A DNA stretch of 64,000 nt from the NCBI GenBank assembly GCA_031763025.1, contig JASSKH010000015.1, positions 558,001 to 622,000 on the forward strand, in the 5' to 3' direction. Positions 55,929 through 64,000 of the stretch are shown here, piece after piece. Under the pieces are notes generated by a model. That model was not told the DNA's origin, searched no databases, and was given only the letters and a program-made list of their open reading frames with translations. Position 1 is the first letter of the stretch; each line of letters opens with the position of its first letter. Origin of the DNA: Macrocystis pyrifera (Eukaryota; Sar; Phaeophyceae; Laminariales; Laminariaceae). A program made the translations under genes and the position numbers.

Positions 55929-56992
55929 GGTTTCTGTTTGTAGAATCCGACGACAAGGGAGCGAAAGGGGGGAAGGGGGACGAGAATAGTCCTAAGAGAT
56001 GTACCATGTGGCGTAGCGAGCGAGGTGTAGGGGGGGTGGAAGCTTATGGGACCTGTCATCCATGTGCGAGCAAAGGCTAAAGCGACCGGGAGTGGCATCT
56101 GAGTGCCGCCATGTGCGCGCTCCGTTCGTATAATTGCACAGTTGTCTCAGTTGGCTCTTTTGTTTAATCCTGCGTTTGTACGGACTGAGGTGATCCCGCT
56201 CGTGCCCCGTGATGGAAGGAGGTATAGAGATACGACCTTGTAGACCTGTATGAAGAGGAAGTATAGAGACACTTCTGTGGACCTGGTTGGAGTCACGAAG
56301 TATATAGAGACACTCCGTTGGCTCGCAACAGTATCTTGGGTTTCTAGAACGACGCAGACTGGCCCGGGGGTTTCGTATTGGAGAGGGTGAAAAAAGGACC
56401 CGTGCCCGGGCTGGTTTGGGAGGGCGGGAGTCACATACCCGGAGGAAGAGGGTTGTACTTGATAGGAGAGATGTACTCGACCTCATGCATGGCCGTGGTC
56501 GTATGATCATAGACCCTCGCATCCCTACAATGCCGGGACGGAGCATGTCGGGTTTTCACCGACCAGGCGGACATTGCTTGCACCAAGCACGAAGCGCCGT
56601 GAGGTGTCCGGCGAGTCGCATGAAGGGTGAGCTGCATCCTACTAAGAACCGCTTGTGAGGCGGACTTGCATATGGATGACAGCTTCAATGAGTTAGTTTA
56701 ATTTCCGGTGTGGCCACTTCCAGAGAGAGCAATGGGAGTACTATGTAACTGCCTCTTGAGTGCCTTACCGTGAACACTACGTGATACGGCCAATTCCCTT
56801 GTGCAGACTACAGGTTCTTTACTTCGCACAAATGATCCAACTAGACGACCAGCTGTGGGCGACCGCCAAAACAAAAGCAAAAAAGAAACAAAAAAACGGT
56901 ACCCTGGATGTCTAGCTCACGTAGTGAGCGGCATGTTTTACTGTGTCGTTGCCAACCGACGCCAACCCAACCCATATAATATATATATAATA

Positions 56993-57041
<49 letters not shown>

Positions 57042-57389
57042 CGAAAAAAAATAATCAAACGAAAGGCAAAAGTCCGGAGTAGGGGGGGCACGGGAAGGTG
57101 GTGTCCGTTGAACGGGTGGAAGAGGGTGCCCTACCAACCATGTACGCGACTCACTCGGGGGTTCAAAAACAAAGTTCCCAGAGAAAGCATCCTCAAATTG
57201 TTCACTCTGTATCTGAGAACCGCTGTCGGTTGCTGTCAGATTCAGAGACCGATTAACTCGGCTGGTGTTTGCGTCTACTACGTCGCGAAATGTGTTACTA
57301 TTCCTCCAAGGTTCGGCTGAATTTTCATCCAGAAAAAAAAAAATCATCAGCGCGGCTCAAACTCCCAGTCGTATCGGTTAAATTTTTCG
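55929..57389. other. Flank right of gypsy-1
   Basis: The 5' LTR would be expected here, but no repeat partner was found. The stretch has a partial repeat GAGGTATAGAGATACGA and GAAGTATAGAGACACTTCTG (56217-56310) and the 46-base poly-G tract. No supported gene. Confidence 0.45.
56993..57038. repeat. Poly-G tract, 46 bases
   Basis: An uninterrupted G run preceded by an AT-rich stretch (ATATAATATATATATAATA). Its flank differs from that of the other two long G tracts. Confidence 0.9.
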
Positions 57390-57965
57390 TCGCATTTGTT
57401 GAAGGCTGCAAAAGCGTGCAAATCTATAAAAAAATGTGATTTTGTCGGCCTAAAATTACGTTCGTATCGCCGAAAATTCCGTTCTCTTTATCCAAAGCCG
57501 CAAAAGTGTGCAAATCTGGAAAAAAATGCTATTATGCCGTCCCAAAATTACTCTTGTATCGTCGAAAAGTTCGTCATATTTATCCAAAGCTAAAGCTGCA
57601 AAGGTGTGCAAATCTGGAAAACAAATGCGATTAGGACGGCTAGAATTTTCGTCAAAAAATGAAAAATTCATCACTCGGGGGACCTGTGTGTTTTGGCAAA
57701 TCTGAAAAAAAAGTGCGATTAGGACGACTAGAATCTACGTATGTTTCGTCGAAAAGTTCACCACTCAGGGGACCTCCGTGTTTTGGCAAATCTGAAAAAA
57801 AAATGCGATTAGAGCGACTAGAATTGACATATGTTTCGTAAACAAAATCACCACTCAGGGGACCTGCGTGTTTTGGCAAATCCGAAAAAAAGTGCGATCA
57901 GGATGGCTAGAATTTACGTTCGTATGTTTCGTCGAAAAAAATCATCACTCGGGGGACCTGCTTTC
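57390..57965. repeat. Minisatellite, ~80-90-bp diverging units
   Basis: About six units share GGCAAATCTGAAAAAAAATG or GTGCAAATCTGGAAAAAAATG, GCGATTAGGACGGCTAGAAT, TTTCGTCGAAAA and, in the right-hand units, TCACCACTCAGGGGACCTGC. Left units are more diverged (GTTTATCCAAAGC variants), so the array may have grown rightward. It gives a repetitive ORF (57659-57841) with no known domain. Confidence 0.85.
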
Positions 57966-58620
57966 AAAAATATACTCTCATTGCGAAGTGAAAAGCAAAG
58001 AGAGCAATATTTTGCGAAGGCGTCAGATGGACTATCGGTGCAAAATATGCTCTCTAAAACGTCACGCTCGTGACTACATTGGTGAGGGAGGCTGGAGCAC
58101 TGCGTTCGGTGTTTCTCTGCGACGCGGTACTTTCGGGATCCAGGTAATTTTCTAGCTCATCAGGGCTTGACGAGAACCAATGAACTGCGTGCTCTGTCTA
58201 AGGGAAATCTGACAAAAGTTCAACATCATCAAACTGTGCGTTATTCAACTCATCATTCGTGAACAGAGCGACTAGGTCCGTGGGTAGGAGCGGGTGAGGC
58301 AACTGCAACCTGTCCATCACATACGCAAAATGACTGTGGTGGTTGGAAGGGTCAGACGCCGGGTGTTCGCCAAAAAAATATACAAGGCCTCTTCGCGAGG
58401 ATATTGTATATGAAAATCGCACGAGCTACAAGCATTGGTCGGCTCTATGAGGGTATCAGGCTGGGTGTTATTGGTCTTCAAACGTGATACTTGGAGCGAG
58501 TAAGCAAGCCTTCAACGCAGCGATAGTCGCTGTTGGTGTGGGCATGAGCTTCTTTGCATCAGCAACAGAGATGTGCATTTCGGCGGTTTCTGGTTCGTCA
58601 TCGTATCCTAACTATAATTA
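57966..58620. other. Stretch without a recognised gene
   Basis: A 74-codon minus-strand ORF (58198-58422, acidic C-terminus) could be a host exon but has no recognised feature. Confidence 0.35.
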
Positions 58621-58725
58621 TTACGGGGGTCCATAGTTAACGGGACCAAATTTTGTTAGTAAAAATGGGAAAATATATAGTTTTTTATGTACACCATAGG
58701 TCCTGTTAACTATGGACCCCCGTAA
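58621..58725. mobile_element. Mariner/Stowaway-type MITE, copy 4 (best preserved)
   Basis: This 105-bp element has near-perfect inverted ends TTACGGGGGTCCATAGTTAA and TTAACTATGGACCCCCGTAA, and TA on both sides (58619-58620, 58726-58727). The whole element could fold into a hairpin with an AT-rich loop. It is the reference copy for the family in this window. Confidence 0.85.
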
Positions 58726-59103
58726 TAGCTTCATGAAAAAGGATTATCTGTGGTGAAATCACTACGGAGGGCTCGCCAGACGGATCGACCATTGTAAATG
58801 CACAATCGCGAGGACCAAACTTACTTAGCAGGCGCGCGCTACGGCGGGCGTCTCCACGGGCGGGTGCAACGCGCGCGTTGTGTTACGTTGCGGTGCTACC
58901 CAAGAAGAACGCGAATGAATGCTGATAGACAGAAAAGACAAAGACAGGAAAAAAAAGGAAGAAAGACAAGGTACTCTGAAATACAGTAACTCGAATCATG
59001 CCAAAAAAAAAAAAGGAGGAAAGCTCACGTCGAAAGCGAGGAGAAGGCTCGAAGAACAGGTCGAGGTGATGAGCAGAGATGTAGTCCTTTCGACGCCGGC
59101 AAT
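58726..59103. other. Stretch between the MITE and repeat R copy 2
   Basis: Purine-rich DNA (58925-59050, AAAAGACAAAGACAGGAAAA-like) with no recognised coding sequence. Confidence 0.4.
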
Positions 59104-59716
59104 TGTGATGTGAACAGGGCATGAGTGCCAAGAGATGATATTCCACAGAAGAGGTGTGACACAGGTGTCTGTGCTTGGTTAAACTCAGACCCAGTTCGTA
59201 TTGACGTTCTCTTGTATTCTGGATGTGAGGCTTGCTCGAAGGGGCAAGAGAGACGAGGAAGAGGGAGGGGGGGGGGGTGAAGCAGGTGGTTTTCGAAGCC
59301 AGAAGTATCATCTGGCTTCAACCAGCTACAATCTACTGGCAAGGGTACATGCGTCACCCTCAACTTCACTAGTACAACACCCCGTAAAACCTGACGTATG
59401 GATATGCCATGTGCGTACATCTCCGTCTCCTCGGCTATTTAGATACTAGCCTGCGTATCCTTTTTGCAAATACAAATATCTTATTCCAGACGGTAAACGG
59501 GGTACGTGTACAAAGGAATACTATTAATAGCCTGCGTACCGGTATTACAAATAAAAATGGAATATATACGAGGCGTATTACGCAGCTTGCAAAATTGAGT
59601 ATCAACTATTTGATCGGTCGAACTCACAGCTGACGTATTTCAAAGTTTATAAAAAAAAAAAAAACGAAATATCTTATTCCAGACGGTAAAAGGAGTAAAA
59701 TCCAACTGGAAGAATA
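59104..59716. repeat. Dispersed repeat R, copy 2
   Basis: It matches 39949-40446 for most of its length. It carries an extra ~130-bp insert (about 59545-59670) ending in CTCACAGCTGACGTATTTCA and an A-run. It abuts the truncated 5' end of gypsy-2. Confidence 0.85.
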
Positions 59717-59739
59717 ATACGCACCAACACGGGGGCAAG

Positions 59740-60426
59740 TTGCATAATTTTGGCGTGGCTAACGGGACCCCTTTGTGCGATTTTGGTCGTGCATTGCGAG
59801 GGGTGGTGTCCACAGCAACGGGGACTGAGCGTGTTTTGGCACCGGGAGTGGAGGTGGTTTTGGAGGTAGTTTGGACGGCAGTGAACGAGCAGTACCCCAG
59901 CTTGATGCCGACGCTGTACCCGGGAGTTATTGCTACGGTATCGAGGCCGTTCGGCACTTTGGACGCCATGTGGTTAGCTTTCGAGACTCTTGCGAATAAT
60001 AAGACACCTGCCGTGAACGGCGAAAAATATTTTTCTTTGCCTGCTTCTTCGACGGGTGCGCGGTCATCCGCCCCGTCGGGGCCCCGGCCCGCCAATATTG
60101 GTCGCGGCCAGGGCCGGACGCTTCCCCAGTCGCCTTCTTGGCAGACGGGATCGCGCAATAATCCGCTTGTGATGGATGTCCACAAATCCATCCCTGACTG
60201 CCTCGACCCGTGGCTTGACACCTCTTCCAACTGCTGGCCCCTTGAAGAACACCACTATGCTGAAGTTCACGCCGTTTGCATGTCCATCCAGACCGAGGAC
60301 CCTCCCCTCTGGAGCGGCCTACTTTCATCGTCCGCTCGCGCAGCCGCCCTTAGCGAAAACCGAGGACGCTGTTCAAACTGTCACGAAGACACACACTCTC
60401 TTCGACAGTGTAGACACCCTTTTTAA
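59740..60426 (+). CDS. gag: Gypsy-2 Gag (C-terminal half) with CCHC knuckle
   Basis: The open frame includes LTPTLYPG-like capsid sequence (YPSLMPTLYPGVIATVSRPF), TPAVNGEKYFSLP, DPPLWSGLLSSSARAAALSE and the zinc knuckle CSNCHEDTHSLRQC (60370-60411, CX2CX4HX4C). It ends at TAA 60424-60426 (HPF-stop). Gypsy-1 continues in frame past this point, and gypsy-2 also resumes in the same frame (NLSGILNPDLG), so the TAA is a nonsense mutation or a readthrough stop. The start is uncertain because the element is truncated. Confidence 0.85.
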   Translation: MHNFGVANGTPLCDFGRALRGVVSTATGTERVLAPGVEVVLEVVWTAVNEQYPSLMPTLYPGVIATVSRPFGTLDAMWLAFETLANNKTPAVNGEKYFSLPASSTGARSSAPSGPRPANIGRGQGRTLPQSPSWQTGSRNNPLVMDVHKSIPDCLDPWLDTSSNCWPLEEHHYAEVHAVCMSIQTEDPPLWSGLLSSSARAAALSENRGRCSNCHEDTHSLRQCRHPF

Positions 60427-61855
60427 AACCTTAGTGGTATCTTGAACCCCGACCTCGGAACGCTCGGCGACGACGGCGAGGCGTTCCGTCGTTGGCAAGA
60501 ACGCATGATCAGACACCGCCGCGAGAACAAATCACGACCGAACAATTCAACCAGAAGAAACATAGGCGTCGTCCCGGCCCCTCGCGTGGGCAACATCACG
60601 GCCAGGGTCAGCAACACAGACAAGGCGATGGCTACAACACACACGCGGCACGAGGACACCAGCAGTCTCACTCCGGCCATCATGGTGGTTCGACCGCCCC
60701 TACCTCTTCCGCCCCGGCTCCCGTCTCGGGGGTTCGCTACTGTGCCTCGCATACCTCGGGCGGAAACCCGAATGGACGCCAGCCAGGCACCTTCCGCGCC
60801 GGTAACTGACAGGTCGACGGCGGTTCGGCTTCTTCTGACCGCCCGCCGCCAGCATTGTCAGGAGAAAAAACCTTGATTTCACAAGATGCTCGCGTCCCAG
60901 GCTCGCTCAGTACTCCGCTCCCGCCCCGCGCGTTACTCCGTACTTCGGACCGACGCAGCGACTCAGCTCCACTGCTTTTTCCAGGGAGCCCTCGGGCGCC
61001 TTCCCCGACGTCGGGAGCCCGCGCCTCAAACGCCGCTCCTCTCAACCTGGGCACGAGAGCAGGCGCGATAAACGCTTCTCTCCCAAACCACGCACCGCGC
61101 AACACGACGGGTGTCGCGCCGTCGCGTCGTTGTTTTTCAGCGAGGGTGTCCCCCTCCTTTACCTCCCGGCCATGCGGTGGCGGTCGGTTTGAGGTGCGGG
61201 AAGGCAAACACCGAAACCCCGAGATCTCGGTTGAAGCTCGACTCGGCGTTTCCTCGCAATAACGGTGGCCGCTCCACCCTTTTTCCTATTAAGGAGGAGT
61301 CGACAAGATTAGCTACCTCGTCCCCCTTCCCCACCAGGTCTACAAGACGGAAGCCCTCTCCGGTGGACCCTTTGTTGCCCCCCACCCGAGCACCGTTCTT
61401 GAAGACGTCTACAGGGTCTGCAGGCCCTCTTTCGTCTTCGCGCACGCCACTCCACGTGCGCAGCGCTCCTTCGGCTCCAGTGGAACAAGAAAAACCTGGC
61501 ACTGTCCGTCGAGCCAGTGGTGACTCCACGGCCTCCGGTCAGATCAACCGGACAGCATACCCGTTAAATTCGGAAGAATCGCAGCTCTCGTCAAGCAGAA
61601 CGGGCTCAGAGCCCCCTGCCCCCTTTGGTCCAGGACAGAGATCATCAGGCGCAGCAAGAGAGAACCTTCTGGCGATTTTTTGCCTACGGGCAATGGTGAC
61701 ACAAATCCAGTATACGTGGAACCGGACTCGTCTCGTGCACCAGGGACTCATTGTTCTCAGAGAAGCACACCCCCCCTACACACGCCGCAACTGCGGCCAC
61801 CGACGACTCGGCGCCGTCGGTTTTTGACTCTACTCTCGAGTATACAACGGAGCGG
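60427..61855 (+). other. Gypsy-2 post-knuckle Gag tail and linker
   Basis: The same frame as gag continues to 60876 (NPDLGTLGDDGEAFRRWQER, then basic and Ser-rich). Ser/Pro/Arg-rich open frames at 60855-61262 and 61111-61827 follow in other frames. No domain is recognised. A similar linker precedes NADAR in gypsy-1. Confidence 0.6.
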
Positions 61856-62617
61856 GTGGTACTGTTCTGGCAGCCCCCCTCTTATTTTTCGCAGTGGTCC
61901 CCCTCGTCTTTTGTCGTCGACGATATATCATATTCCTGCGCGGAGCAGTATATGATGGCTGAAAAGGCTCGCCTTTTCCAGGACCACGGCACAGCGGAGC
62001 GGATGATGGCCTCGCCAGACCCACGCGAGTACAAACGCCTCGGTCGAGGCGTGCATAACTTCGACTGCGCTATCTGGGACGGTGTTCGGGAAGACGCCGT
62101 CCTTGCTGGTAATTTTGCCAAATTCTCGCAGAACCCGGTCATGAAGCAGCACCTATTGAGCACTGACACCAAAATTTTGGCTGAAGCCAGCCCTTTTGAT
62201 GCCGTGTGGGGCATCGGTCTGCGGGCAGACGACCCCCAAGCTCACGACCCCTCTCGGTGGCATGGAAAACGTTTGCTCGGTAAAGCTCTTTCCGCCGTTC
62301 GCGACACCCTCCGATCAAGTGAGGCCGGGTTGGCACACCCCGCCTCCTCTCACCAATTCTGCACCCCAACCAGACCTGACAGAATTCATGAGATTACACC
62401 AGCGCCGCCCCGCCCTTTGGCCGTGGCCGGCGCTTGCCCAGGTCCTCCTTTGGGGTTTTCGACCTATTTTTCTGACGCGCCGGCTGATCACAGCCCCGAG
62501 ATTTTGGCTGTCGCACCTAGTGTCGACCCCTCCCTCGCGCTGCCAGAACACGGCCCCTGTCTCGTCGGGGGCACCATTACCCGATCACAGCCCCGAGATT
62601 TTGGCTGTCGCACCTAG
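61751..62617 (+). CDS. NADAR (YbiA/DUF1768-like) domain of gypsy-2, domain intact
   Basis: The frame is open from before 61751 to 62617. The NADAR domain spans about 61856-62320 (155 residues). Visible family features: VVLFWQPPSYFSQWSPSSF (Phe-Ser then hydrophobic core), YSCAEQYMMAEKARLF with the key Glu, GRGVHNFDCAIWD, VLAGNFAKFSQNP, LLSTDTKILAEASPFDAVWG then IGL, and RWHGKRLLGKALSAVRDTLR. NADAR proteins bind or hydrolyse ADP-ribose derivatives, including guanine-linked ADP-ribosylation in some bacteria and eukaryotes (family knowledge). In the element it would be expressed as part of Gag-Pol before the protease. The frame leaves the polyprotein at a 97-bp duplication (62486). No frame break falls inside the domain. 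Confidence 0.92.
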   Translation: MFSEKHTPPTHAATAATDDSAPSVFDSTLEYTTERVVLFWQPPSYFSQWSPSSFVVDDISYSCAEQYMMAEKARLFQDHGTAERMMASPDPREYKRLGRGVHNFDCAIWDGVREDAVLAGNFAKFSQNPVMKQHLLSTDTKILAEASPFDAVWGIGLRADDPQAHDPSRWHGKRLLGKALSAVRDTLRSSEAGLAHPASSHQFCTPTRPDRIHEITPAPPRPLAVAGACPGPPLGFSTYFSDAPADHSPEILAVAPSVDPSLALPEHGPCLVGGTITRSQPRDFGCRT

Positions 62618-62679
62618 TGTCGACCCCTCCCTCGCGCTGCCAGAACACGGCCCCTGCTTCGTCGGGGGCACCATTACCC
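62486..62679 (+). repeat. Perfect-looking 97-bp tandem duplication between NADAR and protease
   Basis: GATCACAGCCCCGAGATTTT starts at 62486 and again at 62583. The copies differ by about one or two bases (CCCCTGTCTCG versus CCCCTGCTTCG). Because 97 is not a multiple of three, it throws NADAR and protease into different frames. Removing one copy would restore one frame, which implies the duplication is recent. Confidence 0.92.
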
Positions 62680-63444
62680 TCGATGACGCCCCTTTTACAA
62701 CGAAAATCGCGATGCACAGCGGAGCTGGCGTTCTTGCACCTTTTGGTTGCGTGGCGCTTCTCGACACTGGCTCCCCGCAGACTTTCATCCGACGAGATGT
62801 TTTGAATCGCATGCACTCGGTTGGTGCAGCATCCCTCGCGTGCGAGCAGAAAGGCGCCCCTCGTTCTTGGGGGGTTTTGGCGAATCGGCCCCTCTGAAGA
62901 CTTCGACGAGTGTGCGCCTGAGCGTCCAATTTTTTCGAGAAAATGAGCCTACTTGCTCCCTCGCAGTTTGGGCCTGCGTGGTCCCCCCCTCAGTGATGCA
63001 GCATGCTGTGCTATTGGGACGTGACAGCTGGATGCGCTTTAATAGCCGCTCCTACCGCTCTCTGCCACCTCGGCCGTCTGATCAACGCGTGTTTGGCGAG
63101 CTGGAGTTAGTTCACCACGCCCCACAGGCATGTCCGTGTACGCCATCGACTCCGCCGCTTCGGGTGGAGGCTTCCATCTACGCTACGAGGGCGCAGCAGG
63201 CGTCACCCTGTCCGACGATCCCCAGCTGCTTGCTGTTAATTTGGTTCGAAGCGATGGCTCCCCGGCCCTCACTGGACACTACTTGGTCGACATGATGCCC
63301 CAGCCCGACCTACCCTCGGTCGAGGAGCACTTCGTCTCCTCCGGACGACAGGCTCTTCCCCTCGTTGGAGTGGCGGCTCTCGAGCCGGGGGATGTCCTCG
63401 GCGTCGCCCACGCCCCACTGCTGAGCGTTCCGCTGGACGTTTAG
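62583..63444 (+). pseudogene. Gypsy-2 protease region (several frames)
   Basis: Frame one has ITLDDAPFTTKIAMHSG and the retropepsin active site CVALLDTGSPQTFIRRDV (Asp-Thr-Gly at 62763-62771). At the GGGGGG run near 62870 the frame changes to GGFGESAPLKTS, LAVWACVVPPSVMQHAVLLG then RDSWMRF. A further change leads to 63130-63444, with HYLVDMMPQP and ALEPGDVLG, as in gypsy-1. This protease keeps its catalytic triplet, unlike gypsy-1. Confidence 0.85.
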
Positions 63445-63504
63445 CAGCAGGACAACCGAGCCCCCAGCCCCCCCTCCGGACTAGCTGAGGTGTGTCCGGT
63501 TTCA

Positions 63505-63999
63505 GCAGTTACTGCCCCCCCCCCCTCGCAGCTCCAGCCTCGCCCTCGCCTGCACTGCTTGAGCGTTTGACCTCAGAACAGCGCGCTTCGTTCCTGCGCG
63601 TCTGGGCACGCTTGCCGACACATCTGCGGGAGGTGGCTTTTGATCTCCACGGCACAGGCTGGACCCCTGCGGTCATCGAACAGCTGGGGGACGTTCTTTG
63701 CGAATTTCCTGACGTTTTCTCGAAGTCCAAGTCGGATTTTGGTTCCTGCTCGTTGATGCCTTTCGTGATCTCGGTCTCGGAAGGAAGCGCTCCTGTCACG
63801 TCCAGGCCGCACCGCATCAACCCCATCCTGGCCAAGGAAGTGGAGGTCACCTTGGATCAGTACCTAGCGGCAGGTCTGATCCAGCACTCGACTTCCCCGT
63901 ACTCGAGCCCGCTGGTGGTCATCCCGAAGAAGTCTGGAGGCGTCCGGATCACCGTGAACTACAAAAAACTCAACCAGATCAGCAAACTCAGCCAGCTGC
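63505..63999 (+). CDS. pol: Gypsy-2 reverse transcriptase, N-terminal part, cut by the window edge
   Basis: The frame containing CTG CTT GAG at 63555-63563 stays open to the end of the window. It reads LLERLTSEQRASFLRVWARL, EFPDVFSKSKSDFGSCSLMP, HRINPILAKEVEVTLDQYLA, GLIQHSTSPYSSPLVVIPKK and VRITVNYKKLNQISKLSQLP, the RT finger region, closely matching gypsy-1. It starts just after a C10 run, so its link to the protease frame is uncertain. The catalytic YLDD lies beyond the edge. Confidence 0.93.
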
Positions 64000-64000
64000 C

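Larger units (their letters stand above)
59717..64000 (+). mobile_element. Ty3/gypsy element 2, 5'-truncated, running off the right edge, with NADAR cargo
   Basis: The order is Gag core and knuckle, linker, NADAR, protease, RT start, the same as gypsy-1. The element begins inside gag (HNFGVANGTP) right after repeat R, so its LTR and the gag N-terminus are missing here. It is GC-rich and closer to intact than gypsy-1. Breaks are an in-frame TAA after the knuckle, a 97-bp tandem duplication, and frame changes at G or C runs. Confidence 0.92.

Noticed and set aside
55929..56992. 5' LTR of gypsy-1
   Set aside because: Expected by position, but no sequence near 45.2 kb or left of the LINE matches it, so no LTR can be claimed.
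57659..57841. A repetitive protein gene
   Set aside because: The ORF arises from minisatellite units. Frames are not conserved through the array.

Overview
This is a window of nuclear DNA from a eukaryote, probably a protist or alga with a repeat-rich, intron-bearing genome. The only conserved host gene I could assemble is the 5' part of a cytosolic-type alanyl-tRNA synthetase gene. It lies on the minus strand, has GT-AG introns, and runs off the left edge. The sequence alone does not fix the lineage. The abundant CAG/CTG repeats, the chromovirus-like Ty3 elements and the plant/stramenopile-like AlaRS peptide suggest an alga or stramenopile, but this is inference.

Layout. 1-7.85 kb: four AlaRS exons separated by introns of 571, 5,563 and 921 bp that are full of small repeats. 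7.9-22.7 kb: gene-poor DNA with a tRNA-derived SINE-like family, hairpin and foldback elements, a piggyBac-type MITE, a 1.25 kb element with 18-bp terminal inverted repeats, a 230-bp duplication, and one possible RING-finger exon. 22,735-29,725: a complete Ty1/copia retrotransposon with two 475-bp LTRs, a 5-bp target duplication, and gag and pol. 29.7-39.9 kb: gene-poor DNA with three copies of a 0.7-0.8 kb PIF/Harbinger-type MITE and many short repeats. Four ~105-bp mariner-type MITEs are scattered over the window. 41.5-45.25 kb: a frameshifted non-LTR retrotransposon on the minus strand, with a 12-bp flanking repeat and long poly-G tracts. 45.26-55.93 kb: a large decayed Ty3/gypsy element on the minus strand. 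57.4-58.0 kb: a minisatellite. 59.7-64.0 kb: a second, 5'-truncated Ty3/gypsy element on the plus strand, running off the right edge.

The most striking feature is shared by the two Ty3/gypsy elements. Both carry a NADAR (YbiA/DUF1768-like) domain between the Gag zinc knuckle and the protease. One copy is intact as a domain. The other is broken by a frameshift and a Trp-to-stop change but is still recognisable along its whole length. NADAR proteins act on ADP-ribose adducts, so the domain looks like a retrotransposon-borne de-ADP-ribosylation cargo, perhaps a counter-defence. A second unexplained signal is the 9-bp palindrome-like word TACCWGGTA, found 20 times in the first 39 kb and not seen in the retrotransposon-rich right part.

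Most long open frames in the right half are retroelement pol frames or their antisense shadows. Frameshifts are frequent, often at homopolymers, so some may be assembly errors rather than real mutations.
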